The notes: generated by a model not told the origin, from the sequence alone. Shown: positions 15,772-24,547, numbered from the stretch's first letter. The stretch: 24,664 nucleotides of DNA from Lysobacteraceae bacterium (GCA_020201295.1 JAIVHA010000006.1:1-24664); one strand, 5' to 3'. Numbers and translations: made by a program.

Positions 15772-17141
15772 GCGAATTCCTGCCCCTGCTGATGTTCCTG
15801 GCGGTCTGCCTGGTGCTGATGGCGGGCTATCCCGTGGCCTTTACCCTGGCAGGCACGGCCCTGGCCTTCGGCTATGGCGCCTTTGCCTTCGGGTTGTTCG
15901 ATCCCGTCTACCTGGAGGCGCTGCCCAACCGCATCTACGGCATCATGATGAACGAGACCCTGGTGGCCGTGCCCCTGTTCGTGTTCATGGGTGTGATGCT
16001 GGAACGTTCGCGGGTGGCCGAGAACCTGCTGGAAACCATGGGTGGCCTGTTCGGTTCCCTGCGTGGTGGCCTGGGTATCTCGGTGATCCTGGTGGGCATG
16101 CTGCTGGCGGCCAGCACGGGGATCGTCGGCGCCACGGTGGTGACCATGGGCCTGCTGGCCCTGCCCACCATGTTACGGCATGGCTATGACCCGAAGCTTT
16201 CCACCGGCGCCATCTGCGCCTCGGGCACCCTGGGACAGATCATCCCGCCCTCCATCGTGCTGGTGCTGCTGGGGGATGTGCTGTCCTCGGCCTATCAGCA
16301 GGCACAGCTGGGCGCGGGTGTGTTCGCGCCCAAGACCGTGTCCGTGGGAGATCTGTTCGCCGGCGCCCTGATCCCGGGTCTGGTGCTGGTGGTGCTGTAC
16401 ATGGCGTATCTCATGCTGGTGGCGCTGTGGCGTCCCGATGCCCTGCCACCGGTGAACCGGACACGGGAACGGGTGGGCATGAGCCGGCTGCTGGGCGCCC
16501 TGCTGCCGCCTTTGCTGCTCATCGTCGCGGTGCTGGGTTCCATCATCGGTGGCGTGGCCACGCCTACCGAGGCCGCTTCCGTGGGGGCGGTGGGCGCCCT
16601 GCTGCTGGCCGCCGCGCAGCGGCGCTTCGACCTCGTCATGTTGCGCGAAGTCATGCGCAGCACCCTGCGTATAACCAGCATGGTATTCCTGATCTTCATC
16701 GGCGCGTCGGTGTTTTCCCTGGTATTCCGCGGCCTGGGCGGCGATGAACTGGTGGAGGCGCTGCTGACCAGCCTGCCCGGTGGCGTGCTGGGTGCCATGC
16801 TGGTGGTGATGTTGATGATGTTCCTGCTGGGCTTCGTACTCGACTTTATCGAGATTACCTTCGTGGTGGTGCCCATCGTGGCGCCGGTGCTGCTGGCCAT
16901 GGGGCTGGATCCCGTGTGGCTGGGGGTGATGATCGCCATCAACCTGCAGACCTCCTTCCTGACCCCGCCCTTCGGTTTCGCGCTGTTCTACCTGCGCGGC
17001 GTGGCGCCGCCGGAAATCGCCACCGCTGACATCTACCGCGGGGTGATGCCCTTCGTCGCCATCCAGCTGCTGATGCTGGGCCTGCTGGCCCTGTGGCCCG
17101 CCCTGGCCACCTGGTTGCCGGGGGTGGTGTACGGTAGCTAG
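15768..17141 (+). CDS. dctM: TRAP transporter large permease subunit
   Basis: Twelve-helix ion-coupled permease (457 aa) of the TRAP system, taking substrate from the periplasmic binding protein with Na+ or H+. The sequence is hydrophobic throughout with family landmarks: VPLFVFMGVMLERSRVAENLL, GILASTGIVGATVVT-type re-entrant region (here AASTGIVGATVVTMGLLALP), SGTLGQIIPPSIVLVLLGD and NLQTSFLTPPFGFALFYLRGV. Its length is slightly above the 425-residue average because of a longer loop near residues 180-200. The ATG at 15768 overlaps the dctQ stop by three bases. It ends in a gap with a REP and converges with the binding-protein gene. Confidence 0.94.
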   Translation: MSEFLPLLMFLAVCLVLMAGYPVAFTLAGTALAFGYGAFAFGLFDPVYLEALPNRIYGIMMNETLVAVPLFVFMGVMLERSRVAENLLETMGGLFGSLRGGLGISVILVGMLLAASTGIVGATVVTMGLLALPTMLRHGYDPKLSTGAICASGTLGQIIPPSIVLVLLGDVLSSAYQQAQLGAGVFAPKTVSVGDLFAGALIPGLVLVVLYMAYLMLVALWRPDALPPVNRTRERVGMSRLLGALLPPLLLIVAVLGSIIGGVATPTEAASVGAVGALLLAAAQRRFDLVMLREVMRSTLRITSMVFLIFIGASVFSLVFRGLGGDELVEALLTSLPGGVLGAMLVVMLMMFLLGFVLDFIEITFVVVPIVAPVLLAMGLDPVWLGVMIAINLQTSFLTPPFGFALFYLRGVAPPEIATADIYRGVMPFVAIQLLMLGLLALWPALATWLPGVVYGS

Positions 17142-17198
17142 GGCATGTTACCCATGGCCGTGTACGCGATGCCGGCATGGGATGACCGGATGCTACCT

Positions 17199-17273
17199 GT
17201 AGGAGCGGGCTCCGCCCGCGAACGGTTTGCGGTGTGTCCGTCACGGCCGTTCGCGGGCGGAGCCCGCTCCTAC
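17199..17273. repeat. REP palindrome between dctM and dctP
   Basis: The perfect 25-base arms 17199-17223 (GTAGGAGCGGGCTCCG...) and 17249-17273 have a 25-base spacer. It sits between convergent genes, directly beside the dctP terminator, so it can act as the 3' structure for the dctQM message. Confidence 0.9.
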
Positions 17274-17296
17274 AAAAAGTCGGGCCGCAGCCCGAC
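17274..17296 (-). terminator. intrinsic terminator of dctP
   Basis: On the minus strand GTCGGGC-TGCG-GCCCGAC (17296-17279) is followed by TTTTT (17278-17274), 16 bases past the dctP stop. It is a standard Rho-independent terminator that abuts the REP element. Confidence 0.75.
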
Positions 17297-17311
17297 AGCT
17301 CCAGGGCAGTG

Positions 17312-18427
17312 TTACGACCCGCGTGCGTTCAGGTAGGCCCGCTCCGACAGGTCATGCCAGGCCATGGCCTGTTCGCGGAAGGCGAGGAAGGACTCGTACA
17401 CCTTGCGCGACAGGGCATCCTTGTCGGCGATCTCCGCCACCACCTCGTCGGACATCTTGCGAATGGTGGCCAGTACGTCGTCGGGGAAGCGGCGCAGCTC
17501 CACCTGGTGTTCGTCCACCAGGCTGCGCAGGGCATCGTTGTTGCGCGCCGTGTATTCCGACAGCATGTCCAGGTTGGCCACCTTGCAGGCATTCTTGACG
17601 ATGCTTTGCAGGTCGGGGGGCAGGGCCTCGAAGGCCTTGCGGTTGATGAAGCACTCGAGCGTGGTGCCCGGCTCGTGCCAGCCAGGATAGTAGTAGTAGC
17701 GCGCGGCGCGATGCAGGCCGAAGGCGAGGTCGTTGTAGGGGCCGACCCATTCCACGGCATCGATGGCGCCGGACTGCAGGGAGGTGAACAGCTCGCCGCC
17801 GGGCAGGTTCACCGGGGTTCCGCCGGCGCGCCGCAATACCTCGCCACCCAGGCCCGGGATGCGCATCTTGAGCCCCTGCAGATCCTGCACGGAATGGATT
17901 TCCTTGTTGAACCAGCCGCCCATCTGCACGCCGGTGTTGCCGGCCGCGGTGGGCACCAGCCCGAAGGGTGCGTACACCTCTTCCCACAGTTCCATGCCGC
18001 CAGCGTGATACAGCCAGGCGTTCATCTCCTGGCCGGTGAGGCCGAAGGGCACGGCGGAGAAGAACTGCGCCGCTTCGCTCTTGCCCTTCCAGTAGTAGGA
18101 CGCCCCATGCCCCATCTCCGCCGTGCCGCGGCCCACCGCATCGAAGATCTCGAAGGGCGGCACCAGCTCGTTGGCGCCGTAGACCCGTACCTGGACGCGG
18201 CCGCCGCTCATTTCTCCGATGATCCTGGCCAGGTAGTTGGCGCCCGTACCCATGCCCGGGAAGTTCTTGGGCCAGGTGGTGACCATCTTCCATTGGAAGG
18301 TCTCGCTGCGTGCGGTGGGCGCGCTACCGGGGCTACCCTGGTCTTGCGGCTGGCAGCCGGCGGCGAGGGTGCCGCCCGCCGCCAGGGTGCCGGCGCCAAG
18401 CTTGTGGAGAAAGGTGCGGCGTTTCAT
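17312..18427 (-). CDS. TRAP substrate-binding protein, TakP-like
   Basis: Periplasmic binding protein (371 aa) that delivers substrate to DctQM. It resembles Rhodobacter TakP, a 2-oxoacid binder: AGNTGVQMGGWFNKEI, LQGLKMRIPGLGGEV, GAIDAVEWVGPYND and ARYYYYPGWHEPGTT are near-identical family blocks, and these stretches contribute to ligand and cation binding in TakP. The N-terminus has a twin-arginine-like KRRTFLHK (2-9) and a lipobox LAAGC with C25, so it may be a Tat-exported lipoprotein. The start has AGGAT six bases upstream. It faces dctQM across a REP and a terminator, so it is a separate transcript of the same system. Substrate assignment (pyruvate or other 2-oxoacids) is by family. Confidence 0.9.
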   Translation of the reverse strand: MKRRTFLHKLGAGTLAAGGTLAAGCQPQDQGSPGSAPTARSETFQWKMVTTWPKNFPGMGTGANYLARIIGEMSGGRVQVRVYGANELVPPFEIFDAVGRGTAEMGHGASYYWKGKSEAAQFFSAVPFGLTGQEMNAWLYHAGGMELWEEVYAPFGLVPTAAGNTGVQMGGWFNKEIHSVQDLQGLKMRIPGLGGEVLRRAGGTPVNLPGGELFTSLQSGAIDAVEWVGPYNDLAFGLHRAARYYYYPGWHEPGTTLECFINRKAFEALPPDLQSIVKNACKVANLDMLSEYTARNNDALRSLVDEHQVELRRFPDDVLATIRKMSDEVVAEIADKDALSRKVYESFLAFREQAMAWHDLSERAYLNARGS

Positions 18428-18570
18428 GGGCTATCCTGTTCGCTAGTGACTGGAATGGGCCGCATTGTACGCACCCGGGTGGCCCAGGGGTATGGCAGGG
18501 GCAGCCAGGGTCTGCCGGGAGAATAGTCTTGCAATGGTGGTCGGTTATGGCATGATACTGCGAGAAATTA

Positions 18571-18600
18571 TTGGAACAGTTTGTAACTGTCGTTTATAAA
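18571..18600 (+). promoter_or_regulatory. promoter with embedded inverted repeat
   Basis: TTGGAA (18571-18576) and TATAAA (18595-18600) are 18 bases apart, a fair sigma-70 promoter for the gene at 18671. Between them lies ACAGTT-TGT-AACTGT (18576-18590), a perfect 6-base inverted repeat placed to block polymerase, so a repressor site is plausible. A strong AAGGAG at 18610-18615 is followed only by GTGTAA and not by a usable start. Confidence 0.5.
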
Positions 18601-18670
18601 AGGGATTTTAAGGAGTGTAACGACACCACGCACCCGGCAGGGTCTGCACGAGGAGGGTCCATAGAGACCT

Positions 18671-21544
18671 ATGGAGCAAGAACCCAAGCGCGCAGTTGCA
18701 GCCTTCACCGCTCTGATGTTGGCGAGTTTCACCCTGACCCCCGTCGTCGGCCTGCTGGGGGCCCAATTGTTCGGCCTGACCGACGCGCAACAGCTGTGGC
18801 GGGTCATGAGCCACGGTGCCCTGCCCCTGTTCCTGATCACCATGCTGGTGTGGACCGGGGTGTATTTCTGGCATTTCCTGTTGCCCCTGGTGCGCTGGGC
18901 CGATGAACATCCGGAGGGCGCCAACGCTCCCGCTCACCTGCACCGGCGCCTGGCGCGCTTCAGCCGCGACTACTGGGGCCTGTTCTTCCTGTATTCCGTG
19001 GCCACGCCCCTGATCTACTTCTATGCCTTGCATGGCCTGGTGGCCACCCGCCAGTTCACCGGCTTTTTCAATTTCCTGCTGCTGCAGATGTCCTGTGCCG
19101 TGCTGGTGGGCCTGCCCGCCTACCTGCTGGCCCAGGATCGCATCGGCCTCCTGGTGAGTCGGCTCAGCCTGCGCAAGGTACAGTTGAGCCTGAGATCCAA
19201 GACCCTGCTGCTGGGCGGTTTCGTGCCCTTGCTGTCCTATTCGATCCTGATGCAGTATCACTGGCTGCAGAGCGGCAGCCTCGGCACCGACCTCATGGTG
19301 ATCTGGATATCACTGGGCCTGGTGACGCTCACCACCAGCCTGCTGGCCAGCCGCAGCACCAGCCGTTCCCTGGCGCCCGTGCAGGAGATGCTCGGCCGCA
19401 GCGGGGCTTCCGCCACCCGCGACCTGGCCCAGTTGCGCCCCCAGTCCACGGATGAAATCGGCTACCTGACCCAGACCCTGGGGCGCCTGTTCCAGCGCCT
19501 GGGTGACCAGGAGTCCCATACCCGTGCCGTGGTGGAAACGGCCGCCGAAGGCATTATCGTCACCGACGAGGAAGGCCATATCGAGACCTTCAACCCCGCC
19601 GCCGAGCGCCTGTTTGGTTTCCTGGCCGGCGAGATTCGCGGCCGCCCCCTGAGCTGGCTGATTCCCGCCATCCAGGATGTGGGTCTGGCCTGCACGGTCG
19701 GCCCCGGAGAACAGGAAATGCGCGGTTCCCACCGCAATGGCGCCTCCATCCAGCTGTCGGTGCGGGTCACGGAAATGGACATCAGCGGGCGGCGCATGTA
19801 CACCTGCATGGTGGCAGACATCACCCAGCGCAAGCTGGCCGAGTCTCAGCTGCAACATGCCGAGTCGCGCTACCGTGACCTGGTGGAGACCGCCCATGAC
19901 CTGGTCTGGGCCACCGATGCCGAGGGGCACTGGACCTACCTCAATCGTGCCAGCAAGGCTATTTATGGGCGCGCGCCCGACGAGATGCTCGGTCGCCACA
20001 TCACCGAATTCAATGCCCCGGACGCGGGTAACCGTGACCGGGTGGCCTTCGAGGAACTGTTGCAGGGCAACGAGCTGGTGCAGTACGAGACCGTGCACCT
20101 GGACCAGAACGGGGAATCCCATCACCTCAGCTTCAATGCCAAGGTGCACCTGGATGCCGAGGGCCGGGTGGAACGGGTCAGTGGTACCGCCCGCGATATT
20201 ACCGACCAGAAGGCCTTCCAGCAGCAACTGACCTACCATGCCGAGCACGACTCCCTCACCGGCCTGTTCAACCGCCATTATTTCCAGCAGGAGCTGGAGC
20301 GCACCGTGGCGCGGGTGGCGCGCAATGGCGCCGGTTGCGCCCTGTGCTACATCGACCTCGACCAGTTCAAGTACATCAATGACACCCTGGGCCATGCGGC
20401 CGGTGACCGCCTGCTGATCGAGATCACCCGCCTGCTCGGCGATCATGTGCGCGAAGGCGACCTGCTGGCCCGTTTTGGCGGCGACGAGTTCACCTTGCTG
20501 CTCTACAACATCGAGGCGCGCAACGTGCTGGCCGTGGCCGATCATTTCCGGCGCCGCTTCGAGGAGTTCAAGTTCCTGGAGGATGGCAAGGCCTTCAATG
20601 TGAGCTGCAGCATCGGCGTCACCGTCATCGACCAGTCGGTGGCCTCGGCGGAGGAAGCCCTGTCCCATGCGGACATCGCCTGCAACCTGGCCAAGGCCCA
20701 GGGTCGTAACCGCATCAATCTCTACGATCCCGACGACACCAAGAAGGCCGGCATGGCCGAGGACATGGGCTGGGCGGCGCGGGTGCGGGAGATGCTGGAA
20801 CAGGACCGCTTCCAGCTGGTCTACCAGCCCATCGTCAGTATCCCCCAGGGCAATGTGCAGGACTACGAGGTGCTGGTGCGCATGAAGTGCGACGATGGCG
20901 AGGTGATCCTGCCCGGCGGCTTCATGCCGGCGGCGGAGCGTTTCGGCCTGATCCACGCGGTGGACCGCTGGATCGTCACCCGCGCCATCCGTTACCTGGC
21001 CAAGATGCGCATCGACAATGACGAGCTGCGTTTCTCCATCAATCTTTCGGGCAAGGCCTTCGACGACGAGCTGCTGCTGCCGCTGATCCAGCGCCTGATC
21101 CAGGAAACGGGGCTGGATCCCGCCTGGTTGACTTTCGAGATCACCGAGACCGCCGCCATCGCCAACCTGTCCGCGGCGGCCACCTTCATCGGCGCCCTCA
21201 AGCAGATTGGTTGCCAGTTCGCCCTGGACGATTTCGGCTCCGGCTTCTCGTCCTTCGCCTACCTCAAGCACCTGCCGGTGGACAAGCTCAAGATCGACGG
21301 CTCCTTCGTGCAGAACATGGCCACCAGTGCCGTCGACCAGGCCATGGTGAAGTCCATGAACGAAGTGGCCCATGCCCTGGGCAAGGTCACCATCGCCGAA
21401 TACGTGGAAAACCGCGAGTCACTGGAGTTGTTGCGCGAGATCGGCGTCGACTTCGCCCAGGGAAATTTCCTCGGCAAGCCGCGCGAGGCGCTGCTCAACA
21501 TCGCCCGCATCCCCTATGCGGGCAGCGTGGTGCATCAGAATTGA
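18671..21544 (+). CDS. membrane PAS-PAS-GGDEF-EAL protein
   Basis: Cyclic-di-GMP turnover protein (957 aa). About six N-terminal membrane helices lie within residues 1-235, then a linker, PAS 1 (about 285-390, VVETAAEGIIVTDEEGHIETFNPAAERLFG), PAS 2 (about 397-515), GGDEF (about 525-690) and EAL (about 710-945). The synthase site is intact (RFGGDEF, GGDEF at 603-607) with the inhibitory RxxD (REGD) five residues before it. The phosphodiesterase half reads EVL instead of EAL (E733) but keeps NLS, ITET, ALDDFGSGFSS, KIDGSF, AEYVEN and QGNFLGKP, so both activities are possible. The ATG at 18671 has GAGGAGGG somewhat far upstream (about 14 bases). It stands alone with its own promoter. The signal sensed is not evident. 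Confidence 0.95.
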   Translation: MEQEPKRAVAAFTALMLASFTLTPVVGLLGAQLFGLTDAQQLWRVMSHGALPLFLITMLVWTGVYFWHFLLPLVRWADEHPEGANAPAHLHRRLARFSRDYWGLFFLYSVATPLIYFYALHGLVATRQFTGFFNFLLLQMSCAVLVGLPAYLLAQDRIGLLVSRLSLRKVQLSLRSKTLLLGGFVPLLSYSILMQYHWLQSGSLGTDLMVIWISLGLVTLTTSLLASRSTSRSLAPVQEMLGRSGASATRDLAQLRPQSTDEIGYLTQTLGRLFQRLGDQESHTRAVVETAAEGIIVTDEEGHIETFNPAAERLFGFLAGEIRGRPLSWLIPAIQDVGLACTVGPGEQEMRGSHRNGASIQLSVRVTEMDISGRRMYTCMVADITQRKLAESQLQHAESRYRDLVETAHDLVWATDAEGHWTYLNRASKAIYGRAPDEMLGRHITEFNAPDAGNRDRVAFEELLQGNELVQYETVHLDQNGESHHLSFNAKVHLDAEGRVERVSGTARDITDQKAFQQQLTYHAEHDSLTGLFNRHYFQQELERTVARVARNGAGCALCYIDLDQFKYINDTLGHAAGDRLLIEITRLLGDHVREGDLLARFGGDEFTLLLYNIEARNVLAVADHFRRRFEEFKFLEDGKAFNVSCSIGVTVIDQSVASAEEALSHADIACNLAKAQGRNRINLYDPDDTKKAGMAEDMGWAARVREMLEQDRFQLVYQPIVSIPQGNVQDYEVLVRMKCDDGEVILPGGFMPAAERFGLIHAVDRWIVTRAIRYLAKMRIDNDELRFSINLSGKAFDDELLLPLIQRLIQETGLDPAWLTFEITETAAIANLSAAATFIGALKQIGCQFALDDFGSGFSSFAYLKHLPVDKLKIDGSFVQNMATSAVDQAMVKSMNEVAHALGKVTIAEYVENRESLELLREIGVDFAQGNFLGKPREALLNIARIPYAGSVVHQN

Positions 21545-21562
21545 CCGTGCCGTGAATCCCCT

Positions 21563-21612
21563 GTAGGAGCGGCCTTGGCCGCGAAGGGTTCGCGGGCGAA
21601 GCCCGCTCCTAC
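21563..21612. repeat. REP palindrome, mixed arms, before uvrD 3' end
   Basis: Arm 21563-21585 (GTAGGAGCGGCCTTGGCC...) faces arm 21589-21612 (...GGGCGAAGCCCGCTCCTAC) across three bases. Unlike the other pairs, the two arms have different core stems (GGCC-type and GGGC-type), so they come from different REP variants. It lies between two convergent genes. Confidence 0.85.
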
Positions 21613-21620
21613 GGGGCTTG

Positions 21621-23412
21621 TCATGATACCGCCTCCAGGTTGGCATAGGCCACCACCAGCCACTTGGCACCGGCCCCCGAAAAATTCACCTGCACCCGGG
21701 CATGGCCGCCCTGGCCCTCGTAGTTCAATACCACGCCGTCGCCGAACTTCGGGTGGCGCACCTGTTGCCCGAGGCGCAGGGCGGAGGGATCGTCCGGCGC
21801 GGTGACGGGGGTTTGCGCCTCGCGCTGCCAGGGCCGGCTTACCTGCACCCGCGGCCGTACTTCCTCCACCAGTTCCGCCGGCAGCTCGCGGATGAAGCGC
21901 GAGGGTACGCTGTAGGAATCGCTGCCGTGCAGGCGGCGGTGCTCGGCGCAGGTCAGCACCAGCTGCTTCTCGGCGCGGGTGATGCCCACGTAGCAAAGAC
22001 GCCGTTCCTCCTCCAGGCGCCCCGGCTCCTCCACGGAACGCTGGTGGGGGAACAGGCCTTCCTCCATGCCGCACAGGAACACCAGCGGGAACTCCAGGCC
22101 CTTGGCGGAATGCAGGGTCATGAGCTGCACGCAGTCCTCCCAGGCTTCGGCCTGGCCCTCGCCGGCCTCCAGGGCGGCGTGTGCCAGGAAATCGGCCAGC
22201 GGTGAAAGTTCCTCTTCCAGCCGCGGCGCGTAGCCGCGCGCGGCGTTGACCAGTTCCTCGAGGTTCTCGACGCGCGCCTGGCCCTTTTCGCCCTTCTCCT
22301 TGGCGTAGTGTGCCTTGAGGCCGCTGGCGTCGACGGTGGCCTCCACCTGCTCGCCCAGTTCAAGGCCCTCGATACTGGACGCCATCTGGTCGATGCCGTC
22401 GAGGAAGGCCTGCAGGGCATTGCGTGCCCGGGCCGTCATGTCCGGGGACCGCGCCAGCTGCCGGGCGCTCTGCCACAGCGTCTGGCTCAGGGTTTTGGCC
22501 TGGCGGCGGATCTCCTCCAGGGTGCGCTCGCCGATGCCGCGCGGCGGCTGGTTGACGATGCGCTCGAAGGAGGCATCGTCCTCGCGGTGGCTGCACAGGC
22601 GCAGGTAGGCCAGGGCGTCCTTGATCTCGGCGCGTTCGAAGAAGCGCAGGCCGCCGTAGACGCGATAAGGCATGCCGGCCTGGATGAGGCGTTCCTCGAA
22701 CACCCGCGACTGGGCGTTGGAGCGATACAGGATGGCCACCTCGCTGCGCCGGTTGCCTTCCTCCACCCAGTGCTGGATGCGTTCGATCACATAGCGCGCC
22801 TCGTCCTGCTCGTTGTAGGCGGTGTAGAGCTGGATGGGATCGCCGTCGTGGCCGTCGGTCCACAGGTTCTTGCCCATGCGGTCGGCATTGTGAGCGATGA
22901 GGGCATTGGCGGCGCGCAGGATGGCGCCCGTGGAGCGGTAGTTCTGTTCCAGGCGGATCACCCGGGCGTTGGGAAAATCCTTCTGGAAGCGATGCAGGTT
23001 CTCGATCTGGGCACCGCGCCAGCCGTAGATGGACTGATCGTCGTCGCCGACGATGGTGATGTGGCCGTGGCGCGCCGCCAGCAGGCGCAGCCAGGCGTAC
23101 TGGATGCGGTTGGTGTCCTGGAACTCGTCCACCAGGATGTGCTGGAAGCGTTCCTGGTAATGGGCCAGCAGCTCCGGATGCTGCAGCCACAGCTCGTGGG
23201 CGCGCAGCAGCAGTTCGGCGAAATCCACCAGGCCCGAACGCTGGCACAGTTCCTCGTAGGCCTGGTAGAGCAGGACGTACTGTTTCTGGGTGCACCAGCA
23301 CCCGGGTCTTGCCGCTGCCGGCCCCGGCCAGCACCAGCAGGGGCTGCTGGGGGGCAGTGACGGCCTCGCGCTGGGCATCGTTCAGGGAATCGATGATGGG
23401 GGATACGTCCAT
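21621..23412 (-). pseudogene. uvrD: DNA helicase II UvrD, internal deletion plus frame change
   Basis: SF1 helicase for nucleotide excision and mismatch repair. From the ATG at 23412 the frame gives MDVSPIIDSLNDAQREAV and the Walker A AGAGSGKT (29-36) to RVLVH (41). Then the reading changes frame: the second part begins near QKQYVLLYQAYEELC and runs 555 residues with VDEFQDTN, VGDDDQSIYGWRGAQ, LEQNYRST, LMTLHSAKGLEFPLVF, YVGITRAEKQL and the C-terminal GQQVRHPKFGDGVVLNYEG domain. About 130 codons expected between them (domain 1B and motif Ia, TFTNKAA in homologues) are missing at about 23286-23292. The summed length, 596, against the usual 720-730 agrees. Rep and PcrA are less likely given the MDVS start and C-terminal domain. 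Confidence 0.9.
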
Positions 23413-23486
23413 CGGCGCAGTCTACCAAACCCCGGTGGTGGTTCGGGCATATAAACCAGAGCCTCGATAGCCACGGAATCCACCGT

Positions 23487-23513
23487 TAAAGTTTGTGTCT
23501 CCGGAGTCGATGG
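23487..23513 (+). promoter_or_regulatory. sigma-28 (FliA) promoter for the motY-like gene
   Basis: TAAAGTTT at 23487-23494 is a full match to the sigma-28 -35 box. After exactly 11 bases, GTCGATGG (23506-23513) matches GCCGATAA at five of eight positions. Transcription would start near 23520, 45-50 bases before the ATG at 23567. This placement also excludes the frame starts at 23495 and 23510, which overlap the promoter. Confidence 0.75.
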
Positions 23514-23566
23514 CTGGGTTAGGGGAGGTCCGGCTTCCGGCGTCCCGTTTTGCTGGTGCCCTGACC

Positions 23567-24344
23567 ATGTCCGCCCGATCTCGCTTGAATCCGCTGCGAA
23601 TATTGCTGCCCGCTCTGGCAGGTGTGCTGGCGTTTCCGGCCCTGGCCGGGGTCCAGCAGCACCAGGCGCGACTCCATGAGGCAGCCTGGGAGGCCAGAGC
23701 CGCCCGTGTTGCAAACCGAAGCGCACTTGTCCTCGGACCCGACGGACTGGAAGCACCAGACCGCGCCGCGCGGGCTCGACCCCCTGGAGGCCGTCCTGGG
23801 CCGGGAGCCTTTTCGGGTGGAGGGGGTGCGTGCCCAGCGCCTGTTCACGGAACTTGAACAGGGCATGGCGCCGACACTGCAATACCGGGACTGGTTCGAT
23901 GGCCAGGACCTGGTGACGGTGCGTATTTTGCCCGTCTTCTTCCGTACCGCCCAGCGCGAGTTCCAGGACTGTGTCGGCGACCCCAGCCACTTCGGGATGG
24001 CGGAGGGTGAGGCGACGCGTGTTTATTTCCCCTTCGATTCCGCCCGCATCACATCCCTGGGCAGCGAGGTGCTGGAACAAACGGCGCGCCACCTGCGCAA
24101 CCGGGGACGAGGCCTGGTGCTGGTGGAGGGTCATGCGAGCGACGAGGGTGGCGCGGAGTACAACCTGGCCCTGTCCCGCAAGCGCGCCATTATGGTGCGT
24201 AATTTCCTCATGGAGCGTGGTATCCCCCGCGGTCGCTTCGAGCTGCGTTTCCTGGGCGAGACGCGTCCCCGCGCCGACAACGACACCGAGGCGGGCCGGC
24301 TGCGCAACCGGCGGGTCGAGTTGAGCGCGGCCGGCAGCCCTTAG
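23567..24344 (+). pseudogene. motY: MotY-like flagellar OmpA-family protein, broken
   Basis: T-ring protein of sodium-type flagellar motors; its N-terminal domain binds the basal body and its C-terminal OmpA-like domain binds peptidoglycan. The first frame has a signal peptide (RILLPALAGVLAFPALA) and a mature start GVQQHQARLHEAAWEA. The frame then changes near 23690-23710. The second frame gives LQTEAHLSSDPTDWKH, LFTELEQGMAPTLQYRDWFDGQD, FRTAQREFQDC, then the OmpA-like part (VYFPFDSARI, VEGHASDEGGAEYNLALSRKRA, GETRPRADNDTEAGRLRNRRVEL). The ELEKG..PTFSYQDW and F.DC blocks of Vibrio MotY line up well. About 48 codons appear lost, including the expected cysteine partner of the FQDC cysteine. The sigma-28 promoter supports the flagellar role. 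Plain OmpA/Pal-type protein is the alternative. Confidence 0.75.
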
Positions 24345-24400
24345 GAGCCTGTCGGAATACCGGCTCCCGGACCCTTTCCAGCCTGTGTTCATGGGCTCGA

Positions 24401-24520
24401 TTGGCAATTAATAAGTTAGAAAAACTTATTATTATTAATTAATTGAAAACTGCATATCTATCTGTTTCAACGTATTTCTGTTGGAAAATTTTTTGATTTT
24501 TGTTGTCATCACTTCAGGCG
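24401..24520. other. AT-rich gene-free segment with inverted repeat
   Basis: Positions 24345-24664 hold no confident gene. From about 24401 to 24520 the base composition falls far below the rest of the window. TAATAAGTT (24409-24417) and AACTTATTA (24423-24431) form a perfect 9-base inverted repeat with loop AGAAA, followed by ATTATTAATTAATT. It may be a weak terminator for motY, a protein-binding site or imported DNA. Confidence 0.5.
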
Positions 24521-24547
24521 TGGAGTAGCATCCGGCATCAATAAGAA

